Part shown: piece after piece, positions 38,812 to 48,598 of the stretch | Position numbering within the stretch: position 1 is the stretch's first letter | Layout of the letters: the number at the start of each line of letters is the position of its first letter | NCBI RefSeq assembly: GCF_051020765.1 | Contig: NC_134941.1 | Coordinates: forward strand, 6,634,001 to 6,698,000 | Length of the DNA: 64,000 bases | Reading direction: 5' to 3' | Source of the DNA: Lasioglossum baleicum | Taxonomy: Eukaryota; Arthropoda; Insecta; Hymenoptera; Halictidae | The notes under the pieces: generated by a model | What the model was told of the DNA's origin: nothing | The model's input: the letters and a program-made list of their open reading frames with translations, nothing else | Databases searched by the model: none | Program-made: the position numbers and the translations under genes

Positions 38812-38938
38812 GAAACTACGGATATTTATGTATAAAAACTGTGACTTCGCAATAATTTTTTAATTATAATTATGCACTACAATTACAGTTCTAAACCTAT
38901 CTATTCTGATGTACGTTCACGTAAATATCCGCAGTCTA
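38812..38938. mobile_element. MITE family A copy 6 (short)
   Basis: The left end GAAACTACGGATATTTATG and right end CGTAAATATCCGCAGTCTA are imperfect inverted repeats. The copy is only about 127 bp and has lost much of the interior. Confidence 0.65.
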
Positions 38939-39293
38939 GTTGTTATCATCGTTAGAGTACGCGCATGGATTACTATTGTAGCTCATATAATCGGTATATT
39001 TCTTGTAATTTGTTATTGTTAGATGAATGTTATGGAGATGTTATGAATCGTTTTTAAGAGAATAATACTGATAGATTGTTTTCAAATATTCTTTTCCGGT
39101 AAGGTTATAAAAATTTCTATAATAGTATTCGAATCTTTTACACAATATTAAAAAACATTTTTATGATGATATCATTATATACGATTTGGCATTGCCAAGA
39201 AAAAAAAGGGACGCGCGTACTCTACCGATGCCAGTATGCTCTAAATGATCGCAGACGTGATGTATTCGAAGGTAGAATCCCATGCAATTGCAG

Positions 39294-39557
39294 AATCCTG
39301 CAGAACTGGACTACGAGCGCAGGACGGCGTTATTCGCGCTGAAACACTTCGAGAGACTCGTCGAAACAACGAGGATGACCCTTCTAGGTCCCGGCTGCCG
39401 AGAAACACTCACGGCAGCGTTAGATACTGCCATCGAGAGGACGCACGATTTCACTGATAGCGCGTACACCAGCCACGAGCACAGAGAGAACATCCTCTTG
39501 CTCTGCGACCGGGTCAAGTTAGAGCTGAATTCGTTGATGCGTGTTGGCAACAGTATG
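39294..39557 (+). CDS. CTNNAL1: alpha-catulin exon 4
   Basis: It starts after attgcag in phase 0 and ends at AGTATG|gtaaga in phase 0 (88 codons, visible residues 236-323). It encodes NPAELDYERRTALFALKHFE, MTLLGPGCRETLTAALDTA and the hallmark ERTHDFTDSAYTSHEHRENI, then LCDRVKLELNSLMRV. The human counterpart is ERMEDFTDSAYTSHEHRERI, one of the best conserved stretches of alpha-catulin. A second acceptor (cctgcag|AACTGG, exon from 39304) is in frame with the alternative exon 3 donor; it would replace K-NPAELDYE by KVELDYE. Which pair is used cannot be decided from sequence. Confidence 0.94.
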
Positions 39558-41702
39558 GTAAGACTTTTTCACAATTTATTATTTCAAACAATTTTGTCAT
39601 GCGAAAAGAATTGAAGAACATGTCGAATATAAAATGCAACCGTTCAAGGAGCCACGTTAACGTAGCTCAATTTTCAAAGAGATATCATGACATACATAAA
39701 TGATTAAAGTGACCAGAGATTTATTAATTGGATTAATATAGGTGATTGGCAATTGCATGAACGTGTTACAGCGCGTATCTCGTTGAACATTTGAAATAAT
39801 AAAATTGTCCATTACGATTGAGTTAATGCAAATAATTGGCAACTGATCGACAATTATAAGAGCATATCACAACGCAAATCTCGTTAAACGTTTAAAATAA
39901 TAAAATTGCTCTTCACGATTTACTTAATTGGAATAATTGGCAATTGATCGACAATACGGAATTACCAGTGGTATTTCAGGCAATATTTTATTAACCCCTT
40001 GGCCTACAATATCGTGGCAGACTCGTGTTGAAGATTCAGAACAGAGTCTAATTAACGTGCATGTTATTAATTTCCTTTAATCCATTCATACCTGAATGAT
40101 TGGTGTAAAGCATTAAATAAATAATAATAATAGTTATTGGAGAACATGTAGGTATACAATAGATACCAATTTTCTCCTTTTTTTAGGAAATTACGAACTA
40201 CAAAAAAATTTTTAATCACTGAAACCGTAAAATAAATCGTAGGGCAAGGGGTTAATCATTTAAAGTAGCACAGTTATTCTTCCGAACGAACAGGGTTACT
40301 AAAATGTTTATGGTATAGTGGTAACTTGTCAAAAAAGCACTTACACTTTTTCATATCTACTTTGCATACATATAGTGTCTAGTCCAACGATCGTATTTTA
40401 CCTTGTTATTAAAAAAAAAATGTGTCTGTTCCGAGGTACTATCGTACTTTGTCGCAGCTTTCGATATCGTATATTTTAATAAAAGGACGACGATCACGTT
40501 CAATAATCGAGAAAGCCGCAGAGCCGATGGCAACGTGCGAGCAGAACAATTTGCCGGGGTGAAGCGAAGATTTGATGCGAAAAATTTCATATAATACCGG
40601 ATTATTCGCGGCAGAGTAATCCGAGATGGCCTGGTCCGCGTTGAAAAGAGCTGACCCGCCGTCATAAATCCGAATGAATGAGCAGGCTAAACTGAATCAG
40701 TTAGGAGAGCCTGATACCGATGAATAGACAGTCGCAGCCACCCTCCTTTTTAAACAAAAAAAGCGAAAAGCCACTTTCCCCTTTGACAACGGAACGCGTA
40801 TCCACCATAATCTCCATGTGGGATTGAAACACACGATCTCCTATTGATCATCCAATCGGAACAATTTGTTTCAAATGAACGACTAATATCTTCAGTCCGC
40901 GTATACGAAATCAATAGACTTGTATGCAAAATGGAAATTTGATTTGATTTGTTTAATCGTTCCAATAAGTCGAAAATAATGGTACTTCTAAATTCGTTGA
41001 ATATTTGCACTACTTTGAATTTATTAAAGATTTAATAATTTTCATAGAAAGTAGTTCACCTTTGCTATTGAGTTTTATGTATTTTATTGAGGAAGTTAAG
41101 CTTCTCGCGACGATGTATGCAATGCAGAATCGCCGATAGAGGAATAACTGTGATAAATATTGACCTTTCAGTTTCTGTATCACTCAATAAATTGCTGCGA
41201 TTTTATGGGACTTTTATGGGCGACGGTTTGGCAGTAAACGGGTTGGTAATCGATAGACTGCAGATGTTCGTGCAAACTAGATTCTTCTAAACTACTTTCA
41301 AATGGTGTGAACAGAAAATACACGAAAGAGACAAAATTCCAACTAGATTAATACTTCACTGGTTTTAAAAATACGTTTGCTAAAATAATATTGTATTGCG
41401 TCGACCGGTTATATATTTTTCTATCTTAGAAAAATTGAACTGGAGAAGAGAAGTGTCACCACATTAATTTATATAGAAAAATGTGTACATTATGTACAAA
41501 GTTGTTTTTCAAAAAATTCTAAATATTAAACTGACAAGGAATAAATAAATAGCATATTATTTATTTGTGAGATACTTAGAAATTACGTGATTGTTCAAAT
41601 AAAATGATCAGGAATGAATTAGCAGCAAATACCATATTGGATCTCACTGATAGCATTAAGGAATGTGAATGGTTGTTTAGTAGTTTTTGTGTGATTTTAT
41701 AG
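39558..41702 (+). other. Intron 4
   Basis: It is bounded by gtaaga and tttatag. It contains family B copy 4 and a direct duplication at about 39740-39960 (two copies of GGCAA-TTG-ATCGACAAT with CGTTAAACGTTT/CGTTGAACATTT). A weak family A-like segment lies at about 40914 (ATAGACTTGTATGCAAAATG), and a slightly GC-richer part at 40480-40700. No gene seen. Confidence 0.85.
39991..40255 (+). mobile_element. piggyBac-like TTAA MITE, family B copy 4
   Basis: TTAA-CCCCTTGGCCTACAATATCG to AAATCGTAGGGCAAGGGG-TTAA, with intact TTAA sites and a 265 bp span. The interior (GTGGCAGACTCGTGTTGAAG, GGAAATTACGAACTACAAAA) matches copy 3 closely and in the same orientation. Confidence 0.86.
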
Positions 41703-41951
41703 CAAAACTATGAAGGTGGTAGTGGTTCTCCGAGTGCTGAAATGGAGCAAGCTGTACAAGCAGTATTCAATGCGACGAAAGATCTTCGACAACAGCTTTG
41801 CGCGACTGCGATGGAGCAGATGGCTGATCTAGGCCAGGTGACCAAAGCGGGTCTGGAACTCGTGTCCACGATCAAGAATCTCGCTCTGGCCAACGACATC
41901 AATAGCTTCGAAGAGACAAAATTTGAGGAGTACCTTGACCACATTGTCGAA
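41703..41951 (+). CDS. CTNNAL1: alpha-catulin exon 5
   Basis: It starts after tttatag with CAAAACTATGAA and ends GTCGAA|gtaagt, in phase 0 at both ends (83 codons, visible residues 324-406). It encodes QNYEGGSGSPSAEMEQAVQA, VFNATKDLRQQLCATAMEQM, ADLGQVTKAGLELVSTIKNL and FEETKFEEYLDHIVE. It corresponds to the middle helical region of human alpha-catulin (SILKISHSLNELKKELHSTA ... LEALAEYACKLSEQKEQLVE). Conservation is lower here than in exons 2-4 and 8, but the helical pattern, phase and position agree. The Gly/Ser-rich start may be a linker. Confidence 0.92.
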
Positions 41952-43004
41952 GTAAGTGCCTTACGACTGATCGAAATTTTATCGATCATTTATTCTTCCT
42001 TTAATGTTCCTCCTCTTCTTCACTAAAAACAAACTCGATTCAGTTTTATCTGTACATTAGTCACAACTCGAACAACAACAGGAAAATAGTATCTTAAATA
42101 GTAAATAGTACATATAATCCATATTTAGTTTAAAGTATGTGTACCACTTTGGAAATAAAATATTTTATTTGATGCAGTAATTTTTGAAAATAAAATAATT
42201 TATTCGAGGCAGTCATTTTTGAAAATAGCATTTTATTTTAAGAATATTGAATATATTTGTATTTTGTCTTTATTTTCAATTTCGATTTTAAATATTATTG
42301 CTGAAAATAATGGTTCGAATCCAATACATTTATGAGTGTAAATCGTGTTTCTTAACGATAAGATACATTGTATGTTTACGCGGTTGCCCAAAAGTAAAAT
42401 ATTTTATTTCGTGTTTCAGATTGTTGAAATGGAAATATTTTATTTTGTGGATCAAATTGTTGAAATAGAAATATTTTATTTTGAGGTTCAGATTGTTAAA
42501 ATAGAAATATTTTATTTTCGAAATTGTATATCTTATTTAAAATGCTGTTTTCTTTAAGCAAAATAAAATTTGAAATATTAAATAGTATTTGAAATATCTG
42601 TTTCGCCAAATAATGCCCATCTCTGACTCGAAGACTGTTTTCTGATCAGTTGCCATATCATCTCGAATTTATTTATTTCTTACTTACGTAAATAATTATT
42701 TAATTGTGAAATAGCCAGCAATTTTTTTATATCCCTTTGGAAAGGACGTTGTTCTTAAATGTACCTTTAGGAGGTTGAATGTAACGAGTTAATATTTCAC
42801 TCCTCTTTTCTTTATTATATATTATCTAAATTATTATAAATTAACGATAAATGTGTCCATGTTATGAACGATAAAATATTATTTCATTTTCGAACTTTCT
42901 AACTCTGTATTTTCGTATTACACAGACAGATATGCAATCAGCGCATAGCTGTTACTTTGTACATGTGCACAGAATCTAGAACTTATTAATCTATACGTTA
43001 ACAG
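41952..43004 (+). other. Intron 5
   Basis: It is AT-rich. An approximately 39-42 bp unit containing GAAATAGAAATATTTTATTT is repeated three to four times at about 42395-42525. A related AAATAAAATATTTTATTT array lies at 42150-42240. Nothing else was seen. Confidence 0.85.
42150..42530. repeat. AT-rich tandem arrays around TATTTTATTT
   Basis: Two short arrays share the core AAATATTTTATTTTG. In the second (42395-42525) the unit TCAGATTGTTGAAATGGAAA plus tattttattt recurs three times. Reading frames over it are repeat by-products. Confidence 0.75.
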
Positions 43005-43164
43005 GTGTGCAGAATAATCAGACACGTTGCGCCGACGGAGACACTCTCAGTTTCAGCGAAGTTCACAGCAATTAATTTGAAAATGTACGGTCCCCAAGTG
43101 CTGACAGCGGCGCGAACATTGGCAAGGCATCCGACTAGCAAAATCGCGAAAGAGAATCTGGAAG
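43005..43164 (+). CDS. CTNNAL1: alpha-catulin exon 6
   Basis: It starts after gttaacag with GTGTGCAGAATAATC and ends CTGGAAG|gtaatt, leaving one base for exon 7 (53 codons plus 1 nt, visible residues 407-459). It encodes VCRIIRHVAPTETLSVSAKF, AINLKMYGPQVLTAARTLAR and HPTSKIAKENLE. Human reads TCRLLRHISGTEPLEITCIH, GQQIISAAETLTLHPSSKIA and KENLD. The exact HP.SKIAKENL block makes the assignment firm. The neighbouring introns are short (1.1 and 0.7 kb). Confidence 0.94.
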
Positions 43165-43831
43165 GTAATTGAACTCATGCTTAACGACACACATTCCTTC
43201 ATTCGAATTAATAAAACTTAATTAAAAACAATCCCTTTCGAAACTCGCATAGAAATTCAGAATTAGTATAATATTTAAAAAATATTTCATAATTCACACA
43301 ATAGTAATAATAGACTGCGGATTTTATGCATTTATGACAAAAATGGGTAAGCACAATTTAATGCAGTGGACATATTAAAAAGATTTAAAGACATCAGCGT
43401 ATTGTTTATAGCTTAATCAGATAATTAAAAAAAGAAAGAAATTTTTATTTCACTTTTGTGTGTTGCAATCAATGCAAACATTTTTTATTTTGCATAGATA
43501 TCTGCAATTTAGTAATAATTATAATAGTATTATACTCTCTGTCTTTTGACAACGTATACACAATATTCAAAATGTATCTTCCAATATATATTTAAAAGTT
43601 AGTAATAATTATAATATTTTATAGTCCTTTTTAACATTATCAACAAAACGTGTAAAATTCATGCAGTCTATTTTATTATGTTTGTTATACTCTAGCTTCG
43701 CTCCAGTTATTTAGGGCAACTTATACTGTTGATGAATGTTTTAACAAAACAGTTTGAAGCGCTTTTTTAAGAAAATAAGTGATCTCATTTTCGTGCTAGG
43801 TCACGTGACAAATTGTATATGTGTGTTTCAG
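43165..43831 (+). other. Intron 6
   Basis: It is bounded by gtaatt and tttcag and contains family A copy 7 (43311-43511). A palindromic GGTCACGTGACA lies at about 43799-43810, shortly before the acceptor. Confidence 0.85.
43311..43511. mobile_element. TA-flanked MITE, family A copy 7
   Basis: The left end is TAGACTGCGGATTTTATGCA and the right end TTGCATAGATATCTGCAATTTA. The interior GACAAAAATGGGTAAGCACA matches the conserved segment of copy 1. It is 201 bp long and lies 147 bp after the exon 6 donor. Confidence 0.8.
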
Positions 43832-43950
43832 TGTTCGCCGATATGTGGCAATGGCTGATGAACGACGTGACATCAGTCGCAAAAGATGTGCTCGAATTAC
43901 ACCAGAATCGACCAGAGAAGCAAGTATACATGTCCTTGCCACGACCAGGA
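43832..43950 (+). CDS. CTNNAL1: alpha-catulin exon 7
   Basis: It begins after gtttcag with TGTTCGCCGATATGTGG, completing a valine codon (G|TG) from exon 6, and ends CCAGGA|gtaagt in phase 0. It encodes VFADMWQWLMNDVTSVAKDV, LELHQNRPEKQVYMSLPRPG (visible residues 460-499). Human reads VFCEAWESQISDMSTLLREI and KYGYLSLPKPMK here, so the V-F..-W spacing and the YMSLPRP motif identify the exon. At 119 nt it is the shortest of the gene. Confidence 0.94.
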
Positions 43951-45731
43951 GTAAGTGCACTTTTACATTGCTTTGCATCTACTCTGCATGTTTTACATCA
44001 ATCCTAAAGTTAGTAGAAAGATTCGAGATAAAATTTTCTGAAACACTTTTTATAATATTTGTCCGATTCATCCCTCATTTTATTTAAAAACATTTTTAAC
44101 CAGTCGTGAAATGAAAATTTAAAGTGAAATTTCTTTCACGAAACTGCAATGATAAATAAAACTGACTCGGTACTGGTCTTGGTAGCCATTTCAAGCTTGA
44201 AGAAAACGTGATCAATTTTGGTACTTGCAATTAGCAAAATGAAAAGCTAAGTAAATCATAAAATTTAATTGCTTTCCGAGTACTGCCTGGTGCACAGATT
44301 AAAGAAACTCATTAATATTAATGTTATGCAAGAGGATAGGAGGTAGAAGGTATAGGAAAAAATAATTATCAGAGCACAAACAAGTACAAATTTGCAGGAC
44401 AAGACGTGATTATTTCTGTTTTCTTCGTTTAAGCATAAAACATGTTCGTCAAAGTTGAAAGAACTACAGGGGTAGTCATTACAGAGCAAGAGATTAGCTC
44501 GAATTACTCGGGTTGGTAATCCTATCCTAGTTAAGCATTATAAAGTAAGGACAACTTGGGTTTTATACTGTATAATCAAGGTAAATGGCGGCCATTAACG
44601 TTGAACAGCACAGAAAATGAATGAGTCCATTGTATTAGAAGCTCGTGTTCTTTCACACCCAGTGAAACATTTTCCTCTCTGTTACGAAAATTCATCAAAA
44701 CATTCGACAAAACACCTCAGAAATTACGAATTATCGCCAAACATGTTTAGTTAATTTATTTTTCTGTCTGGTCTTCTTTTTATTCCAGTCATTGCTAGTT
44801 TTCTGATCCATTTAACTACTCTTATTATTATTCCCTAAATATTTTTATTACATTTTTGGTAAATCTTCACCTTAGGAAACCAGAAATTTGTAACTTCTTT
44901 TTCTATTATATAATCCTGTAAAATCTACAGGAAACCAGAAATTTGTAACTTCTTTTTCTAGGGTGAAGTCTAACCAAAAGCACGGGTAAACTTTACTTTA
45001 CAGACTCAAAATTTGTGCCTTTCTCCTATAAATTATGATGTATTTGGTATGTAATCCAGTAGATTTGTACCTGGGGCGGTTGCAGATCGAAGTTTCGATC
45101 CTGTAGGATCAATGATTCAGGAGCTTGCTTAAAGTTGAGCAATCTTCAGTGGTTTTGACAGGTAAGGGTGCCGCCATATTCATATTCAGCTTACCGAGCA
45201 GAACGGTCGGTCCTTGCCCATCCCCCCGACCTAATCCCAACCAACTCAGTAAGTGGCGCGCGACTGTCACTAGAAACCAATATGGCGGCGCCCTTACCTG
45301 TCAAAAACACTGCAGATTGCTCAACTTTAAGCAAGCATAGCTCCTGAACCATTCATCCTATAGGATCGAAACTTTGATCTGCAACCGCCCCAGGTACAAA
45401 TCTACTGAGTTATACCAAATACATCATAATTTATAGGAGAAAGACACAAATTTTGTGTCCGGTAAAGCAAAGAGCAGCCAAAAACACTATTAGTATGAGT
45501 AATATTATGACAATAACACAAAAATTTATCAGCTGTATAAAAATGGTTTCTACATCTTCTTGTAAACCTTCAAACTCGCTTTTCAGTAAGGTTTTTAGTG
45601 CTGACTATATCCGATAAAGTCTGTATGATCTTGTCCAAAAAGAAAAATTCCCGGAACCGTGCGGTCTCCATGTAAAATCACAAGTGGTTCAGAATGGGAT
45701 CAGACGGTAAAGGAGATTTGGAAATTTGCAG
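43951..45731 (+). other. Intron 7
   Basis: It contains a 31-bp direct repeat (GGAAACCAGAAATTTGTAAC..., at 44876 and 44930), followed by a large palindromic element at 44991-45472 that ends 259 bp before exon 8. The remainder is AT-rich with nothing recognised. Confidence 0.85.
44991..45472. mobile_element. Large foldback (palindromic) element
   Basis: Two arms of about 195 bp pair over nearly their full length. The left arm (CTTTACTTTACAGACTCAAA ... CCTATAAATTATGATGTATT ... GGGGCGGTTGCAGATCGAAG ... ACAGGTAAGGGTGCCGCCAT) is matched by the reverse complement of the right arm (ending CACAAATTTTGTGTCCGGTA). A spacer of about 90 bp (around 45186-45277, including CCCATCCCCCCGACC) separates them. 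No transposase is present. Superfamily is unknown. Transcribed RNA of the gene would form a long hairpin here. Confidence 0.85.
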
Positions 45732-46061
45732 AAACACGGGACGACAAGCAAGCCGCTGAAGCCAGCAAGATTGGACAGCGAGGAGCAAGCAAAGATCGCG
45801 AAGGCCGGATTGGAGATGAAGCTGATCACCTCGGAGATGGACGCGGAGACGGAAAAATGGCAGGAGAGCGGCAGCGCCCTGCAGGAGAACAACGACATCG
45901 TGAAACGGGCGAAGAACATGTCCTCGATGGCGTTCTCAATGTACCAGTTCACGAGGGGCGAGGGCGCCCTGAACACCACCCAAGATCTGTTCACCCAAGC
46001 TGAGTATTTTGCTGAGGAGGCGAACAGATTGTACAAGGTTGTGAGACAATTCAGCTACCAG
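45732..46061 (+). CDS. CTNNAL1: alpha-catulin exon 8
   Basis: The exon starts after atttgcag with AAACACGGGACGACA in phase 0 and ends AGCTACCAG|gtacgt in phase 0 (110 codons, visible residues 500-609). It encodes KHGTTSKPLKPARLDSEEQA, KIAKAGLEMKLITSEMDAET, EKWQESGSALQENNDIVKRA, KNMSSMAFSMYQFTRGEGAL, NTTQDLFTQAEYFAEEANRL and YKVVRQFSYQ. It is the best conserved exon: human has DSEEQAKIAKLGLKLGLLTS, GRNMSSMAYSLYLFTRGEGP, LKTSQDLIHQLEVFAEEG. This part corresponds to the C-terminal vinculin-tail-like bundle. It is intact, with strongly GC-biased third positions. Confidence 0.97.
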
Positions 46062-46915
46062 GTACGTGACATCCGCCGGGAGGGCGTAGTGCTGAAAGCA
46101 AACTGAATACACATTTTTAATTGGACTGATGTTGAGATGTTGCGTGACATGCGTGATCACGCGTACAGAGACCTACTGTGCGCGCACGTGTTACACGAAC
46201 ATCCCCCTTTATTTCTGATCATTCTTTTTTATTCATTGTTTCTTATTATACGGATTCTATACTGGACTTGATTCCGAGTTTTTTGATCCTTGCTATATTG
46301 GAGATACGTTTTCCTTCGATTTCGCTATTGAGTTTCGTTTTTACGTAATTGCGATGCCGGAGCCACGTCGAGTCTATCGAATCACGCCGCCTATCTGCTA
46401 CACCGATCGACATTAAAGTAATCTTTCGAAGGAACGTTAGTGAGAGCCACAAAATAATTTGACGTTGTCTTAAAAGTGCCTGTTATTAATTCTGGATTTA
46501 ATTAGGGATTAAAATTGATAGTTTCGATCGTTCACCGTGAATGTAGCGTAGCGATCCTGCAAGTGGACTCGAGGTGGTTCAAGCGTGAGTTCTTAGCATT
46601 AGACATGTACGAATTAACACGTTTGCTGCCCTTTCGACCCTCCTAGCTAGGCCGAATATATATAGTTACCTGAAGCCATTTTGATCTCTTTATACTCTTC
46701 TTGAAAGAAATCAACAAAAACGCTAACCTTGTAATATATTCTGTATTATGAAACCCTTTTTTGACCCTCGCTCTTTGAATGCCTCCATCCAGGTAACTCT
46801 TTCTCTCTTTACTTTAGACCCTTGTTGGGCTCATAGAGATCATGTTCGCCTTGTACAGATCGTTCTCATTTGTATATACATTTATACGTGTATACACATA
46901 TATCCATATAGTGTA

Positions 46916-47309
46916 CAGGGTGAGTCAGCAAAAACTGCTATCTACAATAGCTTCCTATCTATTGGTTATTATAATGTTATGCAGCATTTTCAGAGACGCG
47001 TCGTTTGAGCACAATTTGATTGTTATCTTTTCCGAGGTATTAAGGTATCCTTGAGTTTTTTCAAAGTGTAAATGCAACTCTCTTTCACGTTGTTATCGAT
47101 GTAGGAACGAATTCAGCGACCTACATTCTGATGACCTTTAGTTGACTTTGAAAAAGGTTTTGGAAATACTCAAGGTCACCTTGGTATCTCAAACAAAATG
47201 TGATATAAAAAAAATCAAATTGTACTCGTTTAATGCGTTCCATAAAGTACTGCATAGTTCATTGAAAGATACCGAGTTATTTCAGATAGTAATTCTTACT
47301 GATCCACCG
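46916..47309. mobile_element. TA-flanked element with imperfect inverted ends
   Basis: The left end CAGGGTGAGTCAGCAAAAAC (then TGCTATCT) pairs with the right end AGATAGTAATTCTTACTGAT (then CCACCG), with TA on both outer sides. It is 394 bp with no significant ORF. It is probably a non-autonomous DNA transposon; the match between ends is imperfect. Confidence 0.5.
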
Positions 47310-47893
47310 TATTGTACATTTATATGCGCGTATTTATGTATATACGTTTTTATTATATATATATATATTTCATAAATATATATACATCGCTCGTTGATTC
47401 TGCGAATACGTTGTTCCAGTTGCTGTTAAGTGTTGTCGTTCTATCTCTTTCTCTCTATCTCTTTTTGTTCTGTCTCTAGCTCTCTGTCTCTCTAACATCA
47501 TTCCACGTTACTGCTCCATAAACTGCTATGCAAGATCATGACACCTAGTACGATTCACCTGACAATCGTTTATTATGTTGAATGACGTAGCGTAACTACT
47601 ACACCTGTTTGTTTTTTCCGTTACATTCTCACCAATGAGGATAGCACGTTGTAAAAGGAACGGCTCATTTCACTAGCGATTACGAACTGTAACATCATCT
47701 TTCGTTAGACGTTCGATTTGATTTTGATAATAGGCGTTAATCACTTGCCTCTTGCGTTGTAAAAATGCCAACCAACCCATGTACAGGGGTGTTCGACTAC
47801 AGGTGGGAGAAAATTAAAGGGGTGGTTCTCCATGAAATTACAAGACGAAAGTGAAGAATAGAATAATTGCATTTTCAGTTTCTCGTCTTTTAG

Positions 47894-48374
47894 TTAATGA
47901 CACTAAGCTTACAGGGCTTTAAAAGTAGCTGGTACATGTTGCATTGTAAAAATAGCAAGATTACATTTATTTGAACTTCGTGCGGTTCATATAATTGAAG
48001 GGGTGGATGGATAAAGGTGTCAATTTTTCTGTAAAAGAGTTTTTAACGAAATATGTTGTCCTTTTTTGATGAATGAAGATAATTATTATATTTTTTGTAT
48101 TAGAGATTAACCATAACAATATGTATTTGTTATTGATTTGTGTTATCATCTCCATTCATAAAAAAAGGACAACATACCTCGCTAAAAACTCTTTTACAGA
48201 GAACAAACAATTTGTTACTTGACACCTTTATCCATCCACCCCTTCAATTATATCTGCGCTATTAAATATATTTATTTAATCATTTACCACGAAAGCATCT
48301 TTGTAATTTCAATACTTGTGAAATAAGGAACCTGAAACCGGTCATTTGATCGGAGGTGGTAGATTTAGTGTGAA
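47894..48374 (+). mobile_element. TTAA MITE, family C copy 4, interrupted
   Basis: The left part TTAA-TGACACTAAGCTTACAGG ... CTTCGTGCGGTTCAT and the right part AAACCGGTCATTTGATCGGA ... GGTAGATTTAGTG-TGAA together match copies 1-3. They are split by the 265 bp palindrome at 47989-48253. This copy is more diverged, and its right site has decayed to TGAA. Confidence 0.75.
47989..48253. mobile_element. Foldback element nested in family C copy 4
   Basis: ATATAATTGAAGGGGTGGAT at the left is exactly mirrored by ATCCACCCCTTCAATTATAT at the right. Pairing continues inward through GGATAAAGGTGTCAA and TAAAAGAGTTTTTA...ATGTTGTCCTTTTTT. The target duplication is hidden by the palindrome (TA or ATAT). It interrupts the TGCGGTTC-ATAT region that is continuous in copies 1 and 2. 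Confidence 0.87.
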
Positions 48375-48598
48375 CAATTAAAGGTTTACAATTCGCGTTT
48401 GATTTATGTAAAGACTTGATACGTGACTGTCGCGTGCCTCAATGACGTGCTCAACGTACACTTCTATTGGTTGGGTTGTCGCATTTCAGGCGGATTTTTA
48501 AAACGCAATTTTTTTATTCTTCATTTTCGTCTCACATAGTCATGGAGAACAACCCCTTAAAGTTTCTCCCACCTGTAGTCGAGCTCTCGGTATAAATA

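Larger units (their letters stand above)
32600..39293 (+). other. Intron 3 (6.7 kb)
   Basis: It contains family C copy 3 immediately after the exon, a lone minisatellite-like unit at 32985-33030, an AT-rich middle, and a GC-richer island at 36600-37450 with further CpG-rich DNA at about 35500-35900. Family A copy 6 lies at 38812-38938. No gene is supportable on either strand. Confidence 0.85.

Noticed and set aside
45659..46003. 114-codon frame overlapping exon 8
   Set aside because: It is out of frame with the conserved alpha-catulin reading and is highly charged nonsense.
46613..46640. TTAACACGTTTGCTGCCC and a similar TTAACACTAGAACTATTG at 34184, tested as TTAA element ends
   Set aside because: No matching opposite end was found at a plausible distance.
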